The position numbers were made by a program, and so were the translations under genes. Below, one piece after another: positions 51,531-59,796 of a stretch of 64,000 nt of DNA (position 1 is the first letter of the stretch; the number at the start of each line of letters is the position of its first letter). Below the pieces are notes generated by a model that saw only the letters and a program-made list of their open reading frames with translations, ran no database searches and was not told the DNA's origin. The DNA is taken from contig NZ_NXNI01000001.1 of the NCBI RefSeq assembly GCF_002494345.1, positions 1,054,001 to 1,118,000 of the forward strand, written 5' to 3'. The DNA is from Natrinema ejinorense (lineage in GTDB: Archaea > Halobacteriota > Halobacteria > Halobacteriales > Natrialbaceae).

Positions 51531-54013
51531 TGAGTAAATCCGACCGCACGCCGGACGACGTCGCCGAGAAACGGAACAAACCGCCAGCGGGAGAAACGGA
51601 GGACGGCGAGTTCGAGGTCATCGGAAAGAACATCGACCGCGTCGAAAACCCACGACTGCTGACCGGTCGCGGCGAGTACATCGACGACGTGCAACTCGCC
51701 AATATGGGCCATGCAGCGGTCCTCCGCAGCCCCCACGCCCACGCACGAATCGTGGACATCGACACGAGCGAGGCCGAGCAACTGGACGGCGTCGATCTCG
51801 TCCTCACCGGCGAGGAAGCCGCCGAGAAGACCGGACCGCTCCCGACGTTCTCGAGCCCGCCCGTCGAACAGTACTGCATCGCCAAAGACCGCGTCCGTCA
51901 CGTCGGCGAGGCCGTCGTCGCCGTCGTCGCCGACGACCGCTACGTCGCGGAGGACGCCCTCGAGCGGATCGACGTCGAGTACGAGCAACTCCCGGCCGTC
52001 ACCGACGCCCGGGAGGCCCTCGAGTCGGAGGGTGACGAGGTGCTCCATCCCGACCGCGAGGACGGCTACGACTCGAACGTCTACCTGCAGAACACGTTCA
52101 CTGCGGGCGATCCCGACGACGAGTTCGACGACGCCGACGTCGTCGTCAGCCGGGAGCTCAGATGGCCCCGTTCGGGCGGTCAGCCCATGGAAACCGTCGG
52201 TGCCGTCGCCGAGTACGACGAGGGGACTGGCAAGTTCACCATCCACGCCAACACCTCCATGTACAACTACATGGGATGGCTGATCGCCACGACGCTCGGG
52301 GTTTCGACGAACAAGATCAACATCGTCCCCAAGATCGCCGGCGGGAGTTTCGGGAGCAAGCTGTTCGCCCACAAGGTGTCGACGCTCGCCGCGACCCTGG
52401 CCCGCGAGGCCGGGCGACCGGTGAAGTTCATCGAGGATCGGGTCGACAACATCACGAGCTGTGACAACCACGGCAGCGATCGGTACTACCGACCCGCGGA
52501 ACTCGCACTGGACGACGACGGCACCATGCGTGCGCTCCGCATCGACGTGCTCGACGACTACGGCGCGTACTTCCAGTTCGAGGTCGGCCACCACGGGAAC
52601 GCCATGGCACAGGTGACCGGCCCCTACACCATCGAGAGTCTCGACTACAGCGTAACCGCCGTCGCGACCAACAAATCCCAGCAAGGCGCCTACCGAGGGT
52701 TCGGTTCGGAAGTCCAGAACTTCGTCCTCGAGCGGCTCATCGACGCGGCGGCGGACGAACTCGAGATGGACCCCGTGGAACTCCGACGCGAGAACTTCAT
52801 CCAGCCCGAGGAGTTCCCCTACAAGATCCCAAGCGGGAACATGTACGACAGCGGCGACTACGAGGCCGTCCTCGAGGAGACGCTCGAGTTAGCGAACTAC
52901 GAAGGGTGGCGCGAGAAACAGGCCGAGGCCCGCGAGGACGGACGCCACATCGGGATCGGCGTCGTGACCTGCCAGGAGCGCAGCGTCTTCAGTTCGACCG
53001 AGTTCTGGTTCTGGAACGACGATCCCGACTTCCCGATCACCAGTTCGCCCGAGAGCGCGTCGGTCAAGGTCGACGAGACCGGCCAGGCGATCGTCACGCT
53101 CCACTCGCCGTTCTGGGGGAACAGCCCGGAGACCGTCGCGACGCAGATCGTCGCCGAGGAACTCGCGATGGACCCCGAAAACATCGAGGTGAACTACGCC
53201 GATACCGACTCGGGGCTCAAGGGAACCGGACCGGGCGGCAGCCGGTACACGGTGATGGTCTCCGGTGCTCTCGAGGGCGCGACCAGCCAGATCCAGGAGA
53301 AGATGTTCACCATCGCCGCGGACATGCTCGAGGCGGCCCAGGAGGATCTGGAACTCGAGGACGGCGAGATCCGCGTCCGGGGTGCACCCGACAAGAGCGT
53401 CGGCATCCCCGAGATCGCGATGCAGGCACACGCCTTCGAACTCGACATGCCCGACGGCGTCGGGAGCGGGCTGGCCGCCGACCACACCTACGATCACCCC
53501 TACACGACGATGCCCGACGAGGACCGCGAGGATATGGGGGTGTTCTACCCGATCATGGGCCACATGTGTCACATCCCGGTCATCGAGGTCGACGTCGAAA
53601 CCGGCAAGATCGAATTCCTCGATTACACCGCCGTTCACGACTGTGGCACCGTCGTGAACCCGGAGACCCTCAAGGGGCACATCACCGGCGGGACGGCCCA
53701 GGGGATCGGGACGGCGCTCTACGAGGAATACCAGTACCAGCCCGACGGACAGCTCCCGACGGACAACTACCACGACTACCCCCTCCCGACCTTCCACGAC
53801 GTCCCCGACGACTACACCGTCGGCCACGTTGAGACGCCGTCGCCGTGGACCGAGTACGGGATCAAAGGCGGCGGCGAGGGCGGCCGGATGGGCGCGCCGC
53901 CGGCGATCGCGGCCGCGATCGAGGACGCCCTCGAGCCCTACGACGTGTCGATCGACGAACTGCCGGTCACGCCAAAGCGCGTTCGGGAACTGATCCGAAC
54001 CGACGAGGAGTGA
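51530..54013 (+). CDS. Mo-hydroxylase molybdopterin subunit, CoxL homologue of unknown substrate
   Basis: An 827-residue molybdopterin subunit of the xanthine oxidase family. Cofactor contacts are visible in GGSFGSK, GTGPGGSRY and the C-terminal GIKGGGEGG with the catalytic Glu (about 783). The active-site loop reads AYRGFG (387-392). Form I CO dehydrogenase has AYRCSFR with the Cu-binding Cys and form II has AYRGAGR, so this is not form I CODH and does not match form II. The N-terminal 28 residues are acidic and variable. No CoxD/E/F/G maturation genes adjoin. It hydroxylates an unidentified substrate. Confidence 0.88.
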   Translation: MSKSDRTPDDVAEKRNKPPAGETEDGEFEVIGKNIDRVENPRLLTGRGEYIDDVQLANMGHAAVLRSPHAHARIVDIDTSEAEQLDGVDLVLTGEEAAEKTGPLPTFSSPPVEQYCIAKDRVRHVGEAVVAVVADDRYVAEDALERIDVEYEQLPAVTDAREALESEGDEVLHPDREDGYDSNVYLQNTFTAGDPDDEFDDADVVVSRELRWPRSGGQPMETVGAVAEYDEGTGKFTIHANTSMYNYMGWLIATTLGVSTNKINIVPKIAGGSFGSKLFAHKVSTLAATLAREAGRPVKFIEDRVDNITSCDNHGSDRYYRPAELALDDDGTMRALRIDVLDDYGAYFQFEVGHHGNAMAQVTGPYTIESLDYSVTAVATNKSQQGAYRGFGSEVQNFVLERLIDAAADELEMDPVELRRENFIQPEEFPYKIPSGNMYDSGDYEAVLEETLELANYEGWREKQAEAREDGRHIGIGVVTCQERSVFSSTEFWFWNDDPDFPITSSPESASVKVDETGQAIVTLHSPFWGNSPETVATQIVAEELAMDPENIEVNYADTDSGLKGTGPGGSRYTVMVSGALEGATSQIQEKMFTIAADMLEAAQEDLELEDGEIRVRGAPDKSVGIPEIAMQAHAFELDMPDGVGSGLAADHTYDHPYTTMPDEDREDMGVFYPIMGHMCHIPVIEVDVETGKIEFLDYTAVHDCGTVVNPETLKGHITGGTAQGIGTALYEEYQYQPDGQLPTDNYHDYPLPTFHDVPDDYTVGHVETPSPWTEYGIKGGGEGGRMGAPPAIAAAIEDALEPYDVSIDELPVTPKRVRELIRTDEE

Positions 54014-54056
54014 CCCGCCGGCCGGTTTTTCCCGTCGTCCCCGTTCGTCGCCGCGG

Positions 54057-55910
54057 TCAGTCCCGGCCGTGACGGGTCAGACACGTCGGGAGCCCGATCA
54101 GTTCCACGGGTTCGGAGTTGTCCGGCGAGTAGACGACCATCTGCCCTTTCTCCATGTAGGGGACTTTCGACTCGAGGTTGCTCGGAATGTTGACGCTCTT
54201 GATGGCGTCCTCGTCGCCGAGGTTGAGCACGACGGTGGTGTTGATCTGTTTGAAGACGGCGTCGTGGATATCCTGTGGATCCTGCGTGATGAGGAAAAGG
54301 CCGAGGCGCTCTTTCCGGCCCTGTTTGGCGGCCTCGGTGAACTTCGTGATCACCTTCCCGGCCTGGACCGAGTCGGCGTCGGTCAGGAAGTTGTGGGCCT
54401 CGTCCATGCCCAGCACGAGCGGCGTCTCCTTGATCCGATCGTATTCCGGATCGTTCGAGAGCTTCTGGTCGATAACGAGCGAGGAGACCGCGAGCACGAT
54501 GGCCTCGGTCGCCCGACTGTCGTTGATGTGGTAGGTCGGCACCACGGTCAACCCGCCGGGGCGGACGAAGTCGTGGACGAGGTCGGTGATCGGGCGCGCG
54601 TCCTGATCGAAGACGTGGTCGAAACCGAGCACCCGCCGGCGAACGGCGTCGAAGGTTGCCTCGTGAACTCGGCCGGACTCGTCGAGTTCCTCGCGCAGGG
54701 CAGGGTCGTCGAGGAACGTCGTGAACTCCTCGTACGTCCCTCCCGAACCGTACTGCTTCCGGAACCGCGGCAGGAGAACGGTCGTGAGCGCGCCGTACTG
54801 GTTGTCGTTCAGCCCGCTGCCGGCGACTAGCCACGGGTTGTCGTGGACCATCGAGAACGGGATCGTGAACTCGATCTGTTCCGCGCGATGGTGCCCCGCG
54901 GCGTACGACGCCGACCCCACTTTCGGGATGAAGGCGGTCGTGTCCTCGTGGCCGCCGTACGCGATGCCCTCGCGCTCCAGCCGGCGCGCGAACTCCCCGT
55001 CCAGGTCGGGGTTGTCGTCGTGCATCTGGGCGTACTCGTCCTGGGGATCGAACTGGACGACGGCGGGGCTGACCTCGCGGCCGTCGTCCATCGGATACGT
55101 CCGATCGTCGGCGAGATACTGGCGCAGGATGTTCTTCGCACCGTGGGTCTTCCCCGACCCAGTCCCGCCGGCGATCAGCGAGTGACGGAAGACGAGCGGA
55201 TCGCCCGCGTCGTAATCGTCTTTCAGCCGGTAATCGATGGTCGGCGGGGTGGCCGCCGTCCGCACCTTCTCGCCGCCGACCGAGAGATGCCCCAGGAAGA
55301 CCCCGTCGTCGGGCATCTTCAACCCGGTTTTGATCTCCTCGGTGTCGTCGGCCTGTCGGATCACCGTCTGTGGTTTCGGCACGCGGTCGGTCATCCGTCG
55401 TTTCAGTTCTCCATCGTCGTCGTAGAGGACTGCGACCGGCTCGAGTTCGGCGACGAACTTGTAGTCGGACTCGTCGATCTCGTCCGTTCGCATCGCCCGC
55501 CGGGCGTGGATCTCCGTCGCGTCGTCGGCGTGGTACTGCTGGGCGTACTCGAGGCCGACGATCCGACAGAACAGCGTCTCGCCGTCGGGATAGGGCGCGA
55601 GCAGGTAGCTCCCGATGCGGATCGACGAGCGGTTGCCCCGCGTGACGTACGCCCGGAGGGTCGTGTCGTCGCCGTCCTCGGCGACGCGCAGGCCCTGCGA
55701 GACGCAGATCGTTCCGATGCCGACGTCCTCGCCGCTCGGTTCGACGGTCGTCGTTTCGAACTCGTCCGTTCCCCCCTCGGTCGTCGACCTCGTACTCGCC
55801 GGTCCAGTGGGTCCCGAAGACGACGGCGACGAGTCGGTTGCGTCGGCCGACGCGCCGTCTTCGGAGCCGGCGTCGGCGTCGAAATCGCCGAAGTCTCCCA
55901 GATCGCTCAT
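54057..55910 (-). CDS. HerA-like DUF87-type ATPase
   Basis: A 617-residue FtsK/HerA-superfamily ATPase. An acidic disordered N-terminus (about 60 residues) precedes a HAS-barrel (YVTRGNRSSIRIGSYLLAPY). The RecA-like core has Walker A IAGGTGSGKTHG (about 250) and Walker B LGMDEAHNF, with a late LITQDPQDIHDAVFKQINTTVVLNLGDEDAI sensor region typical of HerA. Classic HerA works with NurA and Mre11-Rad50 in end resection, but none of these is adjacent; haloarchaea carry HerA paralogues. A GTAAAA/TTTTAC box lies about 26 bp upstream. Confidence 0.88.
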   Translation of the reverse strand: MSDLGDFGDFDADAGSEDGASADATDSSPSSSGPTGPASTRSTTEGGTDEFETTTVEPSGEDVGIGTICVSQGLRVAEDGDDTTLRAYVTRGNRSSIRIGSYLLAPYPDGETLFCRIVGLEYAQQYHADDATEIHARRAMRTDEIDESDYKFVAELEPVAVLYDDDGELKRRMTDRVPKPQTVIRQADDTEEIKTGLKMPDDGVFLGHLSVGGEKVRTAATPPTIDYRLKDDYDAGDPLVFRHSLIAGGTGSGKTHGAKNILRQYLADDRTYPMDDGREVSPAVVQFDPQDEYAQMHDDNPDLDGEFARRLEREGIAYGGHEDTTAFIPKVGSASYAAGHHRAEQIEFTIPFSMVHDNPWLVAGSGLNDNQYGALTTVLLPRFRKQYGSGGTYEEFTTFLDDPALREELDESGRVHEATFDAVRRRVLGFDHVFDQDARPITDLVHDFVRPGGLTVVPTYHINDSRATEAIVLAVSSLVIDQKLSNDPEYDRIKETPLVLGMDEAHNFLTDADSVQAGKVITKFTEAAKQGRKERLGLFLITQDPQDIHDAVFKQINTTVVLNLGDEDAIKSVNIPSNLESKVPYMEKGQMVVYSPDNSEPVELIGLPTCLTRHGRD

Positions 55911-55932
55911 ACCAACCCCATCCGGCCCATCC

Positions 55933-55938
55933 GTAAAA
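55933..55938 (-). promoter_or_regulatory. TATA box for the HerA-like gene
   Basis: The minus strand reads TTTTAC, about 26 bp upstream of the ATG at 55910. Confidence 0.5.
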
Positions 55939-55966
55939 CGCGTTTCCCTCCGGATGGACGGACTGT

Positions 55967-56767
55967 TTATCCTCGTGGACCGTCACGAACGGCTGCCAAC
56001 AGGAGCACCGCGAGGCCGACGACGGCAACGGTAATGCCGATCGTAACGCCGGAAACCGGATCGCTGCCGTCGGTTTCGCTCGGTTCCTCGTCGGGACCGT
56101 TCGGATCGGTCCCCGCGCTCGACGCCTCGGGCTCGCGATCGATTTCGTCGGCGTCGGGGTGGTCGAACGGCTCGAGTGGCTCGTCGCCGCCGTCGATCGC
56201 GACCGTCGCGGATTCGTCGACGACCGCGATCGGCCAGTCCCCGGTGACATCGACGGCGCTCTCGTCGAGGGAGACGGTCGTCGTTCCGGCCGGCGCGTCG
56301 TCCGCGACCCGGAGCGTCACCGTCGCGATCCGCCCGTCCCCGGTCGTCCCGCCGGCGGCCGGCTCGCGGCGCTGTTCGAGAATCGCCGTCCCCTGCTCGT
56401 GGGCGATGGTCTCCGACGTCTCGACCTCGGTCTCGGCCCCCTCGAGCCACGGCCCCCGATCGACGTCGGTGACCTCGAGGTAGTCGGGGTGGTACTGGGC
56501 GATCACTGTCACTGCCTCGACGCCTTCGCCACCGTGACCGCCCCGGCTCCGAAGGGTCACGTCGAGTTCGATCGTCTCGCCAGGGGTGGCATCGACGGTC
56601 GTCCGATCGGGCGAGAGGATCGCGACCTGATCGATCGCGACGGCCGTCCCTGCGATGCTCACCGAGGCGGCACACAGAACGGCAATGCTGGTGATGACGA
56701 CAGCAGCGGACACGGTACCCGACGTGCGGTCGAACGAGGAGTCATCGTCGTCGTGGCCACCAGTCAT
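55967..56767 (-). CDS. Secreted cohesin-like domain protein with C-terminal anchor
   Basis: A 266-residue protein with an N-terminal signal (SAAVVITSIAVLCAASVSIAGTAVA), a cohesin-like/carbohydrate-binding beta-sandwich (about 45-180; ILSPDRTTVDATPGETIELDVTLRSRGG, VIAQYHPDYLEVTDVDRG, RIATVTLRV), an acidic Pro/Glu linker and a C-terminal helix (TIGITVAVVGLAVLLLAAV). Surface anchoring is likely. The start at 56767 was preferred to a longer frame. TTATAC at 56803-56808 may be its promoter, with a short leader. Confidence 0.72.
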   Translation of the reverse strand: MTGGHDDDDSSFDRTSGTVSAAVVITSIAVLCAASVSIAGTAVAIDQVAILSPDRTTVDATPGETIELDVTLRSRGGHGGEGVEAVTVIAQYHPDYLEVTDVDRGPWLEGAETEVETSETIAHEQGTAILEQRREPAAGGTTGDGRIATVTLRVADDAPAGTTTVSLDESAVDVTGDWPIAVVDESATVAIDGGDEPLEPFDHPDADEIDREPEASSAGTDPNGPDEEPSETDGSDPVSGVTIGITVAVVGLAVLLLAAVRDGPRG

Positions 56768-57007
56768 GATTCGGCACGGCCGGCCGTATGCTCGGAACGC
56801 TCTTATACTGTGGGCCCTCGCCGCTCGAGGGAACGCCAGGAACGGCGACGGACGCGAACTGGCGGTCGGACGATACGGGTGGTCCGGGGAACGCGGGTCG
56901 CTTTCGAGTGGGCGGGAGTCGGCACGGTCGACGGCTACTCTAGTCGGCGCTGAACCGATTGACACGCTGATCGCAACGCTGCCGTGCGATCAGGTGCGCA
57001 ATGACGG

Positions 57008-57640
57008 TCAATTGTTACTATCGCTGACGAAGATCTCGGTCTCGTACTGCGTGATCAGTCGCGAGTCGTGATCGTAGCTGATGACACCGATATCAGCTAT
57101 CGCGGGCAGATGGGAGTGAGAGAGCGCGATCTTCGCGCGCTCGGGGCGGTCGAACGGCTCGCTATCGGGGCCGCTCAGCTGAGCGGCGAGTGCATCGACC
57201 GAGAGCGGCGGATCACGTCCGTCGAGGACGGAGAGCAGCCGCATCCGGACGGGATCGACGAGCGTCTCGAGCAGTGTCGTGGCGTTCTCGCGCTCACAGA
57301 ACTCAAGGAGGACGGAGAGATCGGCGGGGCGAACCGGCGGGTCGTCGACGAGCCCGATACCGTCGTCGTCCCAGTCGACGATATCGAACTCCTCGAGTCG
57401 CGGGAGGTGGTTGTGAACGAGGCTAACCCGGACCTCGTGTCGTGTACTCGCGGGCGTTCCGGTCGGCCGTTCGGCCAGTTCCGTCGCCAGTTCCGAGAGC
57501 GACGGTCGCGTTTGCCGACAGCCGAGCACCTCGAGGAGACGAAGCCGAACGGGATGACGGAGGATGTCGTAACACTCCGCCGGGACGTTTTCGAGTGAAC
57601 CGATCGTGCCGTCGCCGCCGAGGCGAGCGTCCGAACTCAT
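57008..57640 (-). CDS. Regulator with two DUF7344-like winged-helix domains
   Basis: A 210-residue protein made of two similar winged-helix halves. The first (CYDILRHPVRLRLLEVLGCRQTRPSLSELATELAE) and second (TLLETLVDPVRMRLLSVLDGRDPPLSVDALAAQL) share the 'PVRxRLLxVLxxR' start and an HNHLPRLEEFDIVDW / HSHLPAIADIGVISY end. This duplication is characteristic of haloarchaeal regulators of DUF7344 type (from memory). The target is unknown. The ATG at 57640 is supported by a box 28 bp upstream. Confidence 0.8.
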   Translation of the reverse strand: MSSDARLGGDGTIGSLENVPAECYDILRHPVRLRLLEVLGCRQTRPSLSELATELAERPTGTPASTRHEVRVSLVHNHLPRLEEFDIVDWDDDGIGLVDDPPVRPADLSVLLEFCERENATTLLETLVDPVRMRLLSVLDGRDPPLSVDALAAQLSGPDSEPFDRPERAKIALSHSHLPAIADIGVISYDHDSRLITQYETEIFVSDSNN

Positions 57641-58015
57641 TACCCACACCAATCTTTGCAACGGTCATAAGGGCAGTTCCAAAACGATTTGGGCGCAACA
57701 TTGCCGTTGGTATTCCCCGGCAGCTGAACACGCTCTGTAAGGGATATTGTGGTTGCACGTGAACGTTGTTAGGTCTCAGTTCGAGGAGGCACTCCCCCGG
57801 TTCGTTCCGGCTCGAGAGCTCCGGGAAGTCGAATCGTGTGACACTGCCCCGGGACTCCGTCGTGAGACGGTCCGAATCGGAATGGGGGTCGTGGTCGGTG
57901 GTTCGCCACTACCGACGGCTGAGCCCCGCGGTGGAAATTATTGGCCAACGCTATCGTGAGTCGTGTAGCGACCGATGCCACGACGTTTTTGCGTCCGCGA
58001 GGCGTAGACTGAGAT
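57641..58015. other. Divergent intergenic interval without a supported gene
   Basis: These 375 bp separate the double winged-helix regulator from a small plus-strand gene. The left end holds the regulator's promoter and the right end (CGTTTTTGCG near 57984) a possible promoter for the gene at 58016. An open frame at 57747-57959 has no recognisable protein features. I see no RNA gene. Confidence 0.4.
57666..57672 (-). promoter_or_regulatory. TATA box for the double winged-helix regulator
   Basis: The minus strand reads CCTTATG, about 28 bp upstream of the ATG at 57640. Confidence 0.45.
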
Positions 58016-58357
58016 ATGCTTATGGTACGCGGTCGTGCAGGCGGGACGGAGCTCACCGGGACGCTGTACGAACGGGGTGAACGCGCACCCTCGTTCAGCG
58101 GCGCACCCGACGAAGACGCCGCGTACGTCTGGGTCTGCGACGAGTTCTATGAGGTCGATAGCGGCGGCACGACACAGCACGTCGACGGCCGGGACGTCAA
58201 TCTCGCGTTCGAGTCGCCGATGCCGCGGGGGTTCGATACCCGCGAACAGGCCCTCGAGGGGGCCAAAGAACACGTCCGAACGCAGTTCGCCCGGATCGGC
58301 GTCGATCCGGACGACGTCTCACTCGAGGTCGAGAAAACCGACGCCGAATCCGCGTAG
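58016..58357 (+). CDS. Conserved small haloarchaeal protein (DUF7113-like)
   Basis: A 113-residue soluble protein with RGRAGGTELTGTLYERGERAPSF, YVWVCDEFYEVDSGG and EQALEGAKEHVRTQFARIGV, which I recall as a haloarchaeal DUF7113-like family. The function is unknown. The ATG at 58016 is used; an ATG two codons later is also possible. The downstream gene is convergent. Confidence 0.65.
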   Translation: MLMVRGRAGGTELTGTLYERGERAPSFSGAPDEDAAYVWVCDEFYEVDSGGTTQHVDGRDVNLAFESPMPRGFDTREQALEGAKEHVRTQFARIGVDPDDVSLEVEKTDAESA

Positions 58358-58454
58358 CCGGAGTCCGATCGACGACAGGACGGGATCCGGTTCGCGCTCG
58401 GATCCCGTCCGCTGATCGGGCCCGTGACACGCCCCGCTGGAACGTCCGGGCTGG

Positions 58455-58988
58455 TCAGTATTCGGGGGCTTCTTCGGGTTCCCCATCACGGGCGTTGACG
58501 ACGCGAGCGAACGTGAACAGCCCATCCGAAAGGCGGTTGAGGTACTGGACCGCGTCCTCGTTGATCTGTTCCTCCGCGGCGAGCGCGACCGCCCGTCGTT
58601 CGGCGCGCCGACAGACCGTCCGGGCGTGGTGGAGCGCCGCCCCGTGATCGCTGCCGGTCGGCAGAATGAACGAGGTCAACGGCTCGAGTTCCGCGTCGTA
58701 CTCGTCGATCCAGTCCTCCATCGTCTCGATATGCTCGGCGCGGATCGCAGGGTCGTCCTCGTCGGGGTCCGGATTCGCGAAGTCCGCCTGCACGACGTGG
58801 AGGTGGTTCTGAACGGCCGACAGTCGCTCGTTGATGTCGTCGTGGTTGGTCGGCCGAATCGTCCCGATCAGCGCGTTGAGTTCGTCGACGGTTCCATACG
58901 CTTCGATACGGGGGCTCGCCTTCGAGACGCGAGTCATGTCCCGCAGATCCGTCTCGCCGTCGTCACCGCGGCCGGTGTAAATCGACAT
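58455..58988 (-). CDS. Cob(I)alamin adenosyltransferase, PduO type
   Basis: A 177-residue PduO-type ATP:corrinoid adenosyltransferase, which transfers the adenosyl group of ATP to cob(I)alamin. The N-terminal ATP loop is YTGRGDDGETDL, the conserved YGTVDELNALIG follows, and helix 4 has RTVCRRAERR. The C-terminal segment YLNRLSDGLFTFARVVN matches the family's end. Length is standard. No other cobalamin genes are adjacent, so it is probably a scavenging or B12-recycling enzyme. Confidence 0.95.
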   Translation of the reverse strand: MSIYTGRGDDGETDLRDMTRVSKASPRIEAYGTVDELNALIGTIRPTNHDDINERLSAVQNHLHVVQADFANPDPDEDDPAIRAEHIETMEDWIDEYDAELEPLTSFILPTGSDHGAALHHARTVCRRAERRAVALAAEEQINEDAVQYLNRLSDGLFTFARVVNARDGEPEEAPEY

Positions 58989-59093
58989 GCCTGGTCCGAC
59001 GCACGGATTCTACTTAAGTACCTGTCACCGGACCCGGAGGAATCCGTCGTCGTCTATCCCGACACGTTTCCGCGTCTCGCGGGAATCAGTACG

Positions 59094-59100
59094 TTAAAAT
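59094..59100 (+). promoter_or_regulatory. TATA box for the small zinc-finger gene
   Basis: TTAAAAT about 27 bp before the ATG at 59124. This supports the short coding frame as a real gene. Confidence 0.6.
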
Positions 59101-59123
59101 CGCTCCGATCACTACCGCCACGC

Positions 59124-59300
59124 ATGGCTCTAGAACTCGTCCACGAGTGTCCCAACTGTGGCGGCGAGAAGACGTTCTACCGTGCTGCCAGCACGACGCT
59201 CCACCTCGGCGAGAAGGTCAAGTGGCACTGCCCGGACTGTGACTACGGCTTCGTCCGGATCGGCGACAACGGTACCGCCGTCGACTCGAGTACGGCATAG
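59124..59300 (+). CDS. Small two-CxxC zinc-ribbon protein
   Basis: A 58-residue protein with CPNCGGEKTF and WHCPDCDYGF, i.e. two CPxC knuckles 26 residues apart that would bind one zinc. It is typical of the many small haloarchaeal zinc-finger proteins. A TATA box at leaderless distance supports the ATG at 59124; a longer frame starting upstream overlaps the adenosyltransferase antisense and was rejected. The function is unknown. Confidence 0.8.
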   Translation: MALELVHECPNCGGEKTFYRAASTTLHLGEKVKWHCPDCDYGFVRIGDNGTAVDSSTA

Positions 59301-59421
59301 GCCGTCGATTTCGCTTCGTGTCGGTCGGCGCGGACTCCGATTCGTCCACTGCCCCATCTCGATCCCACCGATACTGCTGGCATTTCAGTAACACTATTGC
59401 GGACGGAGACGAGAGCCCAGC

Positions 59422-59796
59422 ATGGGAGCGGACAGACACTGGTTCAGCGTCGAACTGACGGCGACTGGCGATCCGGACGCGGTCGTAACGGCCGTCGAGA
59501 ACGGCACCGATCGGGTGGACTATCGGGCGACTCACAACGGCGTCCTGGCGTTTTTCGGTATCGAGTACATCACCGAGGACGTCATCGACAGTCTGGAGTC
59601 GGTCATCGACCACGTCGATCGCGTCGCGCTCGTCCACGGCTACGACACGGCCGGTGCCGTGAGTGCCAGCTACTACGAACGAAAGCGACGGCAACTCGTC
59701 GAACGCGAACGGCTCGACCGCGAGACGGCCATGTCGCTGCAGGAAGGGTTTTTCGACTACTTCGCTGCGAAGTACGGGATCCATGCCGTCGTCTGA
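59422..59796 (+). CDS. Conserved protein of unknown function, overlapping the HEAT gene
   Basis: A 124-residue acidic soluble protein (HWFSVELTATGDPDAVVTAVENG, FFGIEYITEDVIDSLESVIDHVDRVALVHGYDTAG) ending in a helical ERLDRETAMSLQEGFFDYFAAKYG. I recognise no domain. Its last 14 bases overlap the start of the HEAT-repeat gene, so the two are coupled and may act together. Confidence 0.7.
   Translation: MGADRHWFSVELTATGDPDAVVTAVENGTDRVDYRATHNGVLAFFGIEYITEDVIDSLESVIDHVDRVALVHGYDTAGAVSASYYERKRRQLVERERLDRETAMSLQEGFFDYFAAKYGIHAVV

Noticed and set aside
50045-54013. Annotation as aerobic CO dehydrogenase (coxMSL)
   Set aside because: The active-site loop AYRGFG fits neither form I nor the form II loop, so gene symbols were left blank and the substrate is stated as unknown.
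53938-56250. 770-codon open frame on the minus strand spanning the HerA-like gene
   Set aside because: It is a frame-shifted shadow of the HerA-like gene and its neighbours; composition is dominated by Arg and it has no motifs, whereas the HerA-like frame has Walker A, Walker B and a TATA box.
57747-57959. 70-codon open frame in the divergent interval
   Set aside because: No domain, unusual composition and no promoter support; treated as non-coding.
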